This document shows, piece after piece, positions 35,704 to 46,504 of a stretch of 64,000 bases of DNA. Every line of letters begins with the position of its first letter. Position 1 is the stretch's first letter. Made by a program: the position numbers and the translations under genes. The stretch is taken from positions 174,136 to 238,135 of the forward strand of contig KN834766.1 of the NCBI GenBank assembly GCA_000827265.1. The letters are read 5' to 3'. Under the pieces are notes generated by a model. It had not been told where the DNA came from. It did no database searches and saw nothing but the letters and a program-made list of their open reading frames with translations. This stretch comes from Collybiopsis luxurians FD-317 M1 (lineage: Eukaryota; Basidiomycota; Agaricomycetes; Agaricales; Omphalotaceae).

Positions 35704-37198
35704 ATGCCTGTGTAAGTTCAATTTCAAAAGTAAGCTTTCAAGCTCCCCATTGAGTTTCTAACACCACTATAGTGCCATATCATCTCAAGAATATTTTGCG
35801 AAGCTCCGTCCTCATTTAAAGCATGATTTCGAGATGGGGGGAGAACCGGCATCGTGGTTCCCTGGACATCCGAAACAGTGGGGTTCCGAACTAAGTCGGA
35901 TTGACTTCTCATCGCGGATCCTCGATCCCTCGGACTCCTTCAGTGGGCCTGGAGGACGCAAGCATCTCTCCACTAGCGACGATGACCACTTCCTTTCTGT
36001 TACTGTAGGCCCCGACATCCACATATACACTCTTGACTATCCTACGAATCTGGATGCTGATAGCGGTAAAGGACCAAGTATTCAGCTCAAACAAATACTT
36101 CGATCGGGACATGGAGGTGGGAAGGTTGGCTTCGTGGAATTCCAGCCCAATTTTCAAAGTGGAAAAGGTAGTGGGTATCTTGTAAGCAGCGGAGCGTACC
36201 TAGACGGTCGAAGGGCCATCAACACTGTCAGAGTATGGGATCTCGATGCCGAAGAAGGGGAAGTGGAAGATCACATACCACTTGCTGCTGAGACTGCCAG
36301 TCGTGCAGCTGGCGACGTGCTTACGCAGTGGTCTCAAGATACTTTTGACAGCCAGAACATAACTGAAAGCTTCGATAAAATCCTGCGCAATGCACAATCG
36401 CAGATCGAAATCCAACAGGGTCGGGTCCTCCAGGGAAGCGTAAGACGTCGAACTTTCAGCGCAGACGGTTCTTCTCTACTTGTATTCGCATCGAGACCCG
36501 ACCACCACGTCTCGGTTATTGCCGTCAACTCTCTTCAGGAACGGTTCCGACTCCAAGACCATGCTGATGCGATCATGTGGGCAGAATTCAGCCCCAATAA
36601 TCGAGTTATTGGGACTTCTTGTTGGGATAAGACCGTTCGGATCTGGAATGCAGTAAACGGGAAACTCATCCATATGTTGACTGGTGCTACTAACCAGTCG
36701 TGGAATGCTGCTTTTTCACCGGACAGCTCGATGATTGCTGCCGGAGCGGGCGATCAAAAAGTTCGACTGTGGAATGTCGAAAGCGGAGAGCTAATTCACA
36801 CCTTTGAAGGATATAAAAACTGGGTTCGCAGCCTATCCTTCTCTCCGGATGGGCAAACACTTGCTGCTGGAGCGGGAGATGCTTCCTTACGAATCTTTAG
36901 TGTTCTGAGCGGTGGTGATTCTCTCCAGCAGTGGCAAATGGGTGCCGCAGAAGGTAGTATGATTGGTCACTTTATCGAAGTGTGCAACGTCATGCATACA
37001 GCACAGGGGCTGCTGATCTTCAAAACCACTGACGGTCGTGTATACACTTTCGATGCGGGAACCGGCCGGAAAGGACAATTTGAACACCGGGAAGATGTGG
37101 TTGGATCTATAGGTTCGGGAAGCTGTATAACTTCCCACGATGGAAACTGGATATTTATCGCCAATTTTGATGGTGTCGTTCGGGTATGGAAGATATAA
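35704..37198 (+). CDS. WD40-repeat protein, copy 4 (477 aa)
   Basis: Two exons: ATGCCTGT (35704-35711) and 35773-37198, joined across a 61-nt GT-AG intron; 477 aa. The product starts MPVAISSQEYFAKLRPH. It is the most diverged of the four copies: the N-terminal region has extra residues (LDPSDSFSGPGGRKHLS). The core blades are strongly conserved, including KTVRIWN, then [13 protein letters not shown] and [25 protein letters not shown] within the central repeats. The C-terminus is GVVRVWKI. It lacks the divergent 144-aa partner and the duplicated flanks, so it may be nearer the ancestral locus or an older duplicate. No defects seen. Role unknown. Confidence 0.88.
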
Positions 37199-39586
37199 CT
37201 TATAACTGTACAGCTCTATAAAAATGTTTCCAGACTCTATATTCATGCTATAAGTGATGCACTGTTATAGGATCGATACTAAAAGCAAATGAAAGTATTT
37301 TCCGAATCCCGGCTGCGCGGGGGTGCGGATCAACTCGACGGTAAATCGGATATCTGCGGATCGATTAATGGATTGTCTATTTTCTACCTCTTCGTTCGAC
37401 ACACGACAATACATACAGAAAGCAGTATTAGAGCAAGATATTACACGCAGTTTGTTCGGCTATCGCTATGTATTATTCGCCTGGATGGACCACTCCAAGA
37501 TGAATACTGCGACAGCGACAGCAAGGCTTCAAGTCTGAAGTCACTCTCTTCGTACCCGGCAAGTGACTATTCCGCAATTCATGACCAGTTAGCATTGCTG
37601 ACGTTCGCCACCACCATTCTTTTATTGTCTATTGATTGTTGAACGTCCAAGCTGGCTTTCAGAGCTTTCTTCAAAAGCGGCGGGAGCGAATGTTATACGC
37701 TAGAAAGAAAGAGAAGCCGTGTCCAGCGCATTTCACCTCCGGTCCTCTCTTGGTTTAGAGATTTCGTTTTATCACTGTTATCATCAAAGATTCATTTCAA
37801 CCAGATTGTTCAAATCATTGTGATTTTCTCAAATCTCCATTATATTCTACCTAGCTGTCGTCAAATTGCTAGGGAATTACATTCAACCTGATCATTACTG
37901 GCACCTGCTATCCATTTCGAAAATTATTGCCATTCCTTCTGTTACGAGTGACCATGCACTCGCTGTTGTTCACCTCACGTGGACCGACAATCTTTGTATC
38001 CAGGTCTCCCATAACGAACGGTTATGTCGCCTCTCCTCCCCACCCTACATGAGTTCGGGCTATTTCCCTAATGGATACCCGTCCTCTCAAAATGTAGAAT
38101 GTGGTTCAAAAGAGTAGTCGAGCGAAATATCTGCATATTTTATGACCTGGCTTCTGTCAGAAAGGATCTCGAGACGAGTGAGGATGTATGAGGTTACGAA
38201 GAGTTTCAAGTACTTATAATCTTGTGCGAAAGTGGACCATCGCGCTCTGTGCGTGGCAAGTATGAGGTCAGACTGGGAAGAGAAAAAAATACATGGCATA
38301 TTTGACATGTTCTCAATATCCGTTGCAGGAAGACCAGTTAGGACAGTGGAAGGAAAGATTTAACAGTACCTGATCATCACAACAGCTCGCATGAGCAAAC
38401 GTGCTGAATAATGGCCGCGTCGTCATGACTTGAATTTTGCCCTTGCAGGTAGTGAGAGCAAGTTGAGTTGTTGTAGAGTATCCGAGCGTAGAGTATGATT
38501 GAGCCAAGAACATATCTAATGACTTGAAATTAAGATAGCGCGCACATGAATTTAAAAGTTGAATACACAGCTAGTTGGTCAAGTAAGTAAAACAAAAGAT
38601 AAAATGCGCATCTCGCTGGGAAGGGTATGAGAAAATAAAAAAGATGCAATCAAATTTGTTCATATATAGAGAAACCGCCTTCCTTATAGGAAAGACACGC
38701 AATGAGAAGTCCCTAATAACGATTCCTTCATTTCATTCCGGCCTCGTAATTCTTATAACTATTATTATAATTATTGCCCAACGTTAGCAGAGAGCTACCG
38801 ACACCCGATAAGTGACTAAATTGTCATGAATGGTCAGCATCAGTCTTCCCGAATCCTAACATAGCGGCTTCAAGCCATCTACTATATGTATTATTCTTGC
38901 TATTTGACCAGAATAGTGGAGGAATGGAGTCTAAGATGACGGCACCGACAAAACCCGTACAACTCGGCTAAAGATTATTTGCTATATATATAATTTAAAA
39001 ATGCACCTCATGATACCTGCCACTTGGCAGATCCTCACTGGAAACTCTCTTCACTTATTGTTTATAACAATTCAATGCCAGAATATGACATTCTTCTTTA
39101 ATTAACTGTCCTTTTGACATGAACTGGAGCGGCCGTACATGGACATATCTATACTATGCTTTGCCTGTCATTTATTCCGCAGCTTTCGCTGGTGGAGGTT
39201 ATTAGTAACCTACTGCGAAAAAGTTTGAATCAATTTAAACTGCCAAGGTTTGCAGCGACGTATAATGCAAGATTCATGAGTAGAGCACCTACTGCGTTGC
39301 GACGACTTCTAAATGAACTCTAGGGTCTAAGCCATGCTTTCGAATAGCGCTTTACCTCTCCACTACATATATAGGCGGTTTTATCTTTAGCCAAACCCAA
39401 CGTAAGATGAGAACCCCACTTAAATTGAAGCCGCTAATAGCATTGTTTACCAAATCAATGAGAGCGGTGCTACGCGGAACACAGGGATCTTTACATATAG
39501 TTTGAATGACTATTAAACACCCCACACCAACCGCTCCAGTAACCCGTACCCTGCGAGAGCACCGTCAGCGCTTGCGCCCCTCTGCA
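37199..39586. other. Intergenic with dispersed repeats
   Basis: 37199-38700 shows no recognisable gene. 38720-39090 matches 22383-22620 and the inverted 130-600 region. 39095-39250 is the dispersed module. 39325-39425 is a single copy of the 100-bp repeat found twice before DUF6533 copy B. The last 100 bp are nearly identical to the 5' flank of copy B. Confidence 0.55.
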
Positions 39587-41260
39587 ATGTCGCAGTGGAA
39601 CCCACAAGATGTTCAAATTCAAATGTATGGACTATTTAGAGATCATATTCGAATGCTTGGGGTTCAACTGTTTTGTTCATCAGGAATTGGGAACACTACT
39701 TCGGGCTCATTCAATTTGGTGCGTCTGGGTACTACATTTGGACCCAGTAGGCTCTGTTTTATCTGATACACTCACCTTCCTAGTGATTCCTATCTATGAT
39801 TGGATCCTCACTCTGGACCAGGAAATTGAACTCTTCTGGAAACGCGACTGCAAGAAGCTTCCAGCAATTCTCTTCTTTGTTAATCGATATCTGAACCTTT
39901 TGGGGAGTATACCTATTTTTGTTCTTTACTTCTGGAATGAGCCAGTCATTCAGGATAATGTGAGTCCTCAGTCAAGTGTTTACTTGGAGGCCTTGCATTG
40001 ACTTATGCAGCCACTGTTGGGGTAAGTATCAGCTGTATTTGCATTACAGTATTTATGTGCGCACTCACCGTCTCTTGAATTGTTAGAGGGCATTATCTAG
40101 ACCTCTATATACAGCCATTTATGGTCTTAATGGAGGTCACTGTTATCAGTATGATTGTAATTTTTCCCACATGTCACTACTCCATTGATATTTCCGTCTC
40201 TCAGCACTCTTTGTCCTCCGAGTCACTGCTTTATATGGGGGAAGCAGAAGAGTTAGGATTTTCCTCAGTGTCTCAGCTGTGAGCCTGATTTGCAATGCTG
40301 TGGTTAGTATTTGCATTCTAAATTTCAATATTCCAGTAAACAAGAGTCTCTACAGGTACAGGTAGTTTTGACAGATCGAGACCCTCTGCCTGACATCGAA
40401 TCTCTGTCGGTTGCAACTCAGGCAGGCAATATACCAGTACTTTCAGACTCTCAGTAAGCTTTCCACTATGTCCAGTTTTCTGACATTAACTCAGCATAAA
40501 TTACTTAGAGGGCTTCGTGCGTTTGACTGCCTCTCAGGTTTTTGTGAAAGCAATCCTTACTCCAAACAGATTATGCCTACATTTGTCTCGGAATATTTAT
40601 CTTTGACCTTATTGTCTTTTCTTTAACGGCGTGGAAGACATTTTATATGTATAGAAGTAGATATATCCAAATGGGGATAGGGGCTGTCATCATGCGAGAT
40701 GGTGAGTGAATGAACAAGCATTTGGCGTACTTGCTGGTGACATCCTGCTCTATCAAAGGGCTTATTTACTTTGGAATTATCACTGAAATCACATTGGCAA
40801 ATGTTTTTGTTCTTGCTGTAAGCTTCTCTCTCTTTTTTTTTTTGGGTGAGTTAAAGCTCAATGAAGGCAATTCTCCCTAGTTTGCTCCGGTAAGAGTCTC
40901 AAAATAATCCAATTTGATCATGTAGCACTTATTCGGTTGAAATCAGAATGTAATAAAGCAGATGTTAACCCTTCTCATATCAATGTGAGTCTGAACCCTG
41001 TAATGATTAATTTCATAATGTAAGTCAGATGCCATTGAATATCTTTCTTTTATTACAGGCTGTCCAGTGTATTGATGTCACATATGATGCTGAATTTGCG
41101 CAAAGATAAATACACCAAGGAATATTCAATTCCCTCACAGCTATCAGGACTGCGGTTTGCCCAACCCAACAGAGGAGATGGAGTGACATTGGAATTTGCC
41201 CCTTACCATTACATTCTGACAGCGGATCGAAGATGCAGTATCAGCTCCTATGTACAGTGA
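39587..41260 (+). CDS. DUF6533-domain membrane protein, copy D
   Basis: Best-preserved example for reading the gene structure. Exons: 39587-39624, 39684-39718, 39784-39959, an 11-nt exon 40011-40021, then from 40087. Reading continues GHYLDLYIQPFMV into EVTVI, joined to TLFVLRVTALYGGSRR. Later exons give YICLGIFIFDLIVFSLTAWK, GAVIMRDG, then LIYFGIITEITLANVFVLAV. The last exon starts at 41059 (LSSVLMSHMMLNLRKD) and ends at 41260. The motifs IYDWILTLDQEIELFW and RVTALYGGS are diagnostic of DUF6533, basidiomycete seven-helix proteins of unknown ligand. Borders between 40320 and 40560 are tentative. It shares an upstream module with copy B. Confidence 0.8.
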
Positions 41261-41790
41261 TATTAGCATCCTTGTGCCTAGTTACTACTTGTAAAGTTGA
41301 ACTTCCTGTGAAATTAATTGATTTTAAGTTTCAATCTTAACCGACACACTAGTTGAACTATAGATCTCTGAAACTGTTTCTCTTTTCACAGGTACAGCTA
41401 ACCTGTACTAACCTGTTCTCATTATCAAGTTGCAAGTTGATCTCAAAATATGTGATCTCAAATTTGCTCAAAATGCTGTTGTATCTGAGGTGGTTTTTTT
41501 TTTACAATATTACCACCAAAGCCTGTGAATTTTAAAACATATAATGCTCCTTCTGTTACTGTGATGACCATCATCTCGCTAAGAGGGGTCTCACCCACCT
41601 CCTCTTCATGTACCGTAAACACGTCCAAAATGCGTTTCGGGTGCCTGTTGAGATTCGGGATTTGTGACCTAGAGTACAAATGTTTTTGGAACTACTTTAA
41701 GCTTATATCGATAAATTGTTCATCAGGCTTCTTCAATTACCGTTTGTGAAAAGATCAAAACCAGCTAAACTCATGTAGAATATCATTGTA
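41261..41790. other. Intergenic between convergent genes
   Basis: 530 bp between the DUF6533 stop and the amidase stop. Nothing is recognised apart from the AT-rich 3' flanks. Confidence 0.5.
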
Positions 41791-44120
41791 TCAATATACA
41801 TATATGCTCTCATTTCGCAGAGGTAAGACTTTCTCAAATTCCTTGAGTGCTTGCATTACTACTTCATCCGCATTCCGTTTCGCCACTAGCTGTAGACATA
41901 GAGGCGCATTGGTAAATAGTTCGGGCTCATCTTTTGACCAAGTCAGACATTAAAAAGACCGATGCAAACATGGGGCTCACAAGTTGCCATTGAGTGGGCA
42001 TCGGCTTCGCTCCACGGTTTCCTGGGCTCAACATCATTTGGATCCAGGGTAGGGTCAACCTTCAGGCCTGTCGGAAATACAGCTGCTGGAAAATCAGCAC
42101 AGTTGAAAGCTGAAGTGTATCTAAGAGCAGGTAATGAAGACAAATTCAATTAAAATGATTGACAGGACTAACCCCCAATACTTTGTTGTCTGAAGAGGTT
42201 GGGCAGGGCCATAATGGACCGGGCAAAGTAGGACATCAATCTTTTGGGAGTTCCAATACGCATAATATTTTGCACGAAGCGCGTCTCGTTCCAAGAGAAG
42301 CTTTTAAAAGACTGTTGGCATCAATTGTTTGATGCGACTTGCCACTCACCTCCCAAAGCTCATGAATTGTGTGATCTTTTACACCTGGCAGGGTAATTGC
42401 CCACTCGGTGAGGTGGCACAGAGGCTCACCAGTAACGGCAGCACGAGCACGTACACCAGCACCTGAATTCAACTTTGTCAATCATCCGGTGTCTGGGATT
42501 GTGAATTATTTCTCTCACCCCCGTCGGTGAAATAAAGGGATTCCTACATATGGAACAGTCAGTACTTGCAACTTGCTAGCGAGAAAATGGCCTTACCGCC
42601 ATACGAGTTAGATCTTTGTGATAAAGTGGTTCGTAATCAACGATTTCGTAGTCGTTTGAGTTCCTTAAAGCTTCTACCATTGTTCTAAGGGCCCGTCGAA
42701 CAGGTGGTTGAGGTAATACATTTCCGTCATTCCACATTACACCCAGGCGAATCTTGCCCCCGTTTCCAGACCATGCCGACTTGGATGCTTCATATCTCCA
42801 TGGCAGAGGAACGAGGTTCATGCTTTGAAGCCAAGGCTGAGCCGAAAGAACAACTTCAAAAAAGAGATTTATATCTCTCGAGCTAACTGTAGTATTAGAT
42901 AGATCCAATGAAAACAAGTACCTACGACACTCACCTCCTTGCAAGAGGGCCACTAGTTGGAAGAATGGCATCGTTGCCGGGTGCTGCAGAGCAACCCCGC
43001 AGGCCATTCCCTGGTAGACGCCCAGTGGTAGGTTCTGTTCGCGTAGATCCGGTAAGGTAGTTGGCACGAAAAGAAGCGGTCCTTACTGAGTGTATATATT
43101 CCACAGCAAGAGGCGGGAGAGCGCACACTGAATTTCTCGAAATGCAATGTCAGCGTGACTTGTTAATTTTCAGTACCTATTTATGGCACTCGCCTGCCGC
43201 CGATATCACTTCCAATACTGAGCGGTGACCCCCCAAAGGAAACTAAAGCGCCGCAACCTCCAGAGCTCCCACCACTCGTTAATTTTGTGTTGTGTGGGTT
43301 CAGAGTCTGTCCCCAGAAGGAATAGACCTCCATATGCATGATACCCTGTGGGAGAGTGGTCTTGCAATAGAACACTGAGTGAGATAATGACGATTAAGCT
43401 TCAAATGTGAAGAGACAAAGTTATACCGCATCCAGCGTTCCGAAGAATTCCATTTATTGGACCGTCCTCGGTCGAGATGAGTTTGTCCAAATCGCCTGAA
43501 AATCCAGCAGTAGCTCGCTTCCCTTTCAGGCCCATATGATCCTGGGGCAGATAATGAACCGTCTGGTTCCGAGCCATATTAGAACAAAAAAACTGACTTT
43601 CACGCTGATTGGTAGGCCTGCAATATGTAAGCGCCCATCCCGAAAGATATTGGCAGAGCCACTGACCATGCAATGGACCGACCAGTTGACCCGTCCTCTC
43701 ATAGTATTCGTCAAGCTCTTTGGCACGAGCTAGTCCTTCCTCAAAGAAGATCTGAGTCAGACAACAAAGGAGCTGATGAGCCACTGCTGCTCGTTTACAG
43801 AAGGCGGTTAAAACTTCAATAGCCGTTACATCTCTCGCTTTAATTGAAGAAAGAATCTTCGTGAATAACAGTCGAGTAAGTGGCATTGTTTTGAATTGAA
43901 TCCAGATTCGACTCACGGATGTCGCATCGTTAGAGGGATCCGTAAGTTGAAGTTCCTTTTCGGACATCAATCCACTCTCAGCAGCGGCACCGAGGACATT
44001 AGATCCCGGGGGATATCTAGCAATAAATTCTGGGGAAAGACGTAAATCCTCGGGAATGGAAGCCTCGCGCTCAGCGACTGCATCGCGAGCCACTTGTGGC
44101 CATGGGATATTCGACGACAT
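41791..44120 (-). CDS. Amidase-signature enzyme, acetamidase-like (560 aa, 13 exons)
   Basis: Hydrolyses a carboxamide to the acid and ammonia (amidase signature family). Exons on the minus strand: 44120-43917, 43856-43667, 43617-43598, 43541-43427, 43374-43194, 43127-43087, 43034-42935, 42882-42597, 42543-42519, 42462-42350, 42300-42173, 42120-41981 and 41930-41791. Phases close exactly to 560 aa. The Ser-Ser-Lys triad is present: Lys138 in GLPISVK, Ser213 in SGGSSGG, Ser237 in SDIGGS. The spacings of 75 and 24 residues equal those of fatty acid amide hydrolase. YFTDGG and an AFNCADFPAAVFPTG motif follow, typical of fungal acetamidases. No signal peptide, so cytosolic. One intron (43128-43193) is GC-AG and splits the Ser237 codon. 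Two exons are only 20 and 25 nt. Substrate not predictable beyond amides. Head to head with the transporter at 46505. Confidence 0.92.
43128..43193 (-). other. GC-AG intron in the amidase gene
   Basis: The donor reads AG|GCGAGT and the acceptor ATTCAG. With this intron removed, the codon AG|T is Ser237, giving the amidase motif GGSVRSPA. A GT donor at this place does not exist, and reading through gives GGRRVP, which destroys the motif. GC-AG introns are a known minor class with a strong AG upstream of the donor, as here. Confidence 0.8.
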
Positions 44121-46504
44121 GATGGTTAGTATAGGTGAATGGAACGAAGAATGAAAATGTAGTATTTATATAGAACGTATGCTAAAGAAACTCCATCATT
44201 ACAGGCACCATTTACTTCCCACCTCGTTCTAGTACACCCAATGTGACCCAATTGCAAGGCAAAAATCGACTTCCCACTTCCCAGACACTAGCTAAAATGG
44301 AAGGCCGGTGAGCCGGGTAGAAAATTTTTCATACGGTAATGTTGCATTCGTCTGAATCAGCATATTATTTGCACTATGTCGATTCATAAATGACAAGATT
44401 AATAAGTATGTGAAATGCACAGTGAGTGCTCATCTCATTTGTAGGACTTGAGGCATATGTTGGACATCTATTGGGCCTATGTTACAGTTAAAGGCACTTT
44501 CTCCTTATTCGAGTCCACAACTGCTGTTCGCAAGCTGCTCAGTGCTCGTGCTAAGAATATATACTGAATCATTCCGGAGGGGAGTTTATTTCTTTACACG
44601 GCATGGTCCACAATCTGACGCACTGGCTGGTTTCTAGAGATTATCCTGTACTGACCTGAACACCGTTACCTTTGGGGCAGTGGCAGAAAGAGAAGAAAAT
44701 CTCGCTACGGATGCAAGGAATTGCTGCTTTAGATTCCTCCACCCTGACAACAGCCTACGACACAAAGTGAATACTAAGAGGAGTGGGCGGGGTTGGGTCA
44801 CCACTTAAAAACCTTATATATTGCAGCAACATAATATGGTCTCCCGAGTCGTCAAGAGATTGAGTGTAAGCCAGAGTGGGAAAAGTTAAGTGTGGTTGGT
44901 CTGCTTTCCGGCGTGTGCGGTTATGCGCCTGCGAACAATCCACTGGTGCGCGGAACCTCCATAGGAAGCCTACTTGGGCGTTGGAAAATGCTGCACAACT
45001 TAAAACGCCAACAATGAACCAGAAAGAGAAACGGCCTGAAATTCGAATATAAGGAAACAATGATTCGTTTGATATACCGGGCTTTGAGTCAAATCTTTCT
45101 CAGATAGACACTGAATCAGGTGAAAAACTTCGGATAAGAAGGGGATTAGGCTTAGCCCCGCAGGACGGCGTAAGAGGGAAAGAAAAAAACAAACCGGACC
45201 GGACCATGTGAGTGACTGTAGAATATAATTAGACACGTCCATGCATATTCAAGACAAGGAACATAGAAGGAAGAAGTTGGAGCTTTTTAGATGACGGTGG
45301 CGGGCCTGAAATTGAAAGTCTAACACCTTTCAGAACGATGATCTCATGAATATTCTATATACGTCGTTAGTGCATCTACATTAAATTGGGATAAGTGGAA
45401 AAGGTTTCGGAAAGGAGGGCGTGGATTTTGACAATTTTGACGACGATCAGATAGCGGGAAAGCGCGAAAGGAAAGTGAAGAGATTGCCAAAACTGGAGGG
45501 ATTACTAGAGGTCAGGGATGCACTTTGGATACACTCAATGTAATCGAAAAAGGCGGCAACGGAATGAATCTCGGCCGGAAGAAAGGGATCATGAATCGGA
45601 TGGAGATTGGGTGGAGAAATCTCAAGAGTCGCGGGCCGTTCCTTCCTCATGACCACTATTCGACTCTTGTTATCCTCCTCCATGGCAATGTTGACGCGTT
45701 GACGGCCCATTGCCAATTGGAATTCAAAAAACAAAGAAAAGAAAAAAAACTCAACATCTTCGCCAGATAACAACCCATCGAGCGGCTAGGATGTCCAGCT
45801 TTCAACACTCTTTATCTTGATCAAACAGCGACGCTCAAATGACTCTGTCATCAAAATGGTGCTATATGGTCGGGACGGTCTATCTCTATCAGTCTCGCTT
45901 TGTTCGAAACTGTATCCACAAGGAGACTTCCAACCCAAGTACGTGAAGGTTACTCCGGTTATAACTCCAGTTCTCATCTGAGTTATCGATACCCCAGTGA
46001 ATGTTACGTATATTATCTCAATCTCTATAATTTCTATCCACTATACATCGTCATTTTCAATTCCTTTGTATCGCTCACATGTTAGGTCTTGCAGTATAAT
46101 CAATTGCTTTCGACTTCTCGCTCTTTATGTGTTCCGAGCTGCTTCTCCAGTTCAAGGATTATCCAGCTACGCCGCCGCTTTCAGCTTCTGTGCCTAAATA
46201 TGTTCTATTCCGTCTTCGTCACGAGCATCTACATTCAACCAAGTCAATACTGTTGTCCGAATTTCTCAGGTCTTTTGGGTTTCTCTACTCCTTCTGTATT
46301 CATACTCGTGTCACGCTGGTACGCCCAGGATGGTGCACCAAAGGCACCAAAGGTCAGATTCTGCGCCACAGGTATAGAGTTCCAGTGGAGAAGATGTGAA
46401 CATGACCAGGAGAATGTACGTACCCACAAGTCGATTGAATTGTATATCATTCTGCGAAGTCAGACCGCAAGTTGGGCATTCTCATCCATCTCTTGCCGTT
46501 CACC
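44121..46504. promoter_or_regulatory. Divergent intergenic region between amidase and transporter
   Basis: 2.4 kb between two divergent starts. The first 60 bp upstream of the amidase ATG contain a TATTTATATAG sequence (near 44162) that could be a TATA element on the minus strand. A frame at 44755-45060 (minus) has a hydrophobic N-terminus resembling a secretion signal, but it has no family and a poor context. No other gene is recognised. No binding motif was assigned. Confidence 0.45.

Noticed and set aside
42931..43147. Apparent frameshifts in the middle of the amidase gene
   Set aside because: They disappear when introns 43035-43086 and 42883-42934 are removed; the motif TLKPTTGRLPGNGL then joins GPLARSSRD in frame.
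44755..45060. 101-codon minus-strand frame with hydrophobic N-terminus
   Set aside because: No family, no supporting intron or neighbour; a chance secretion-signal-like start is common in AT-rich DNA.
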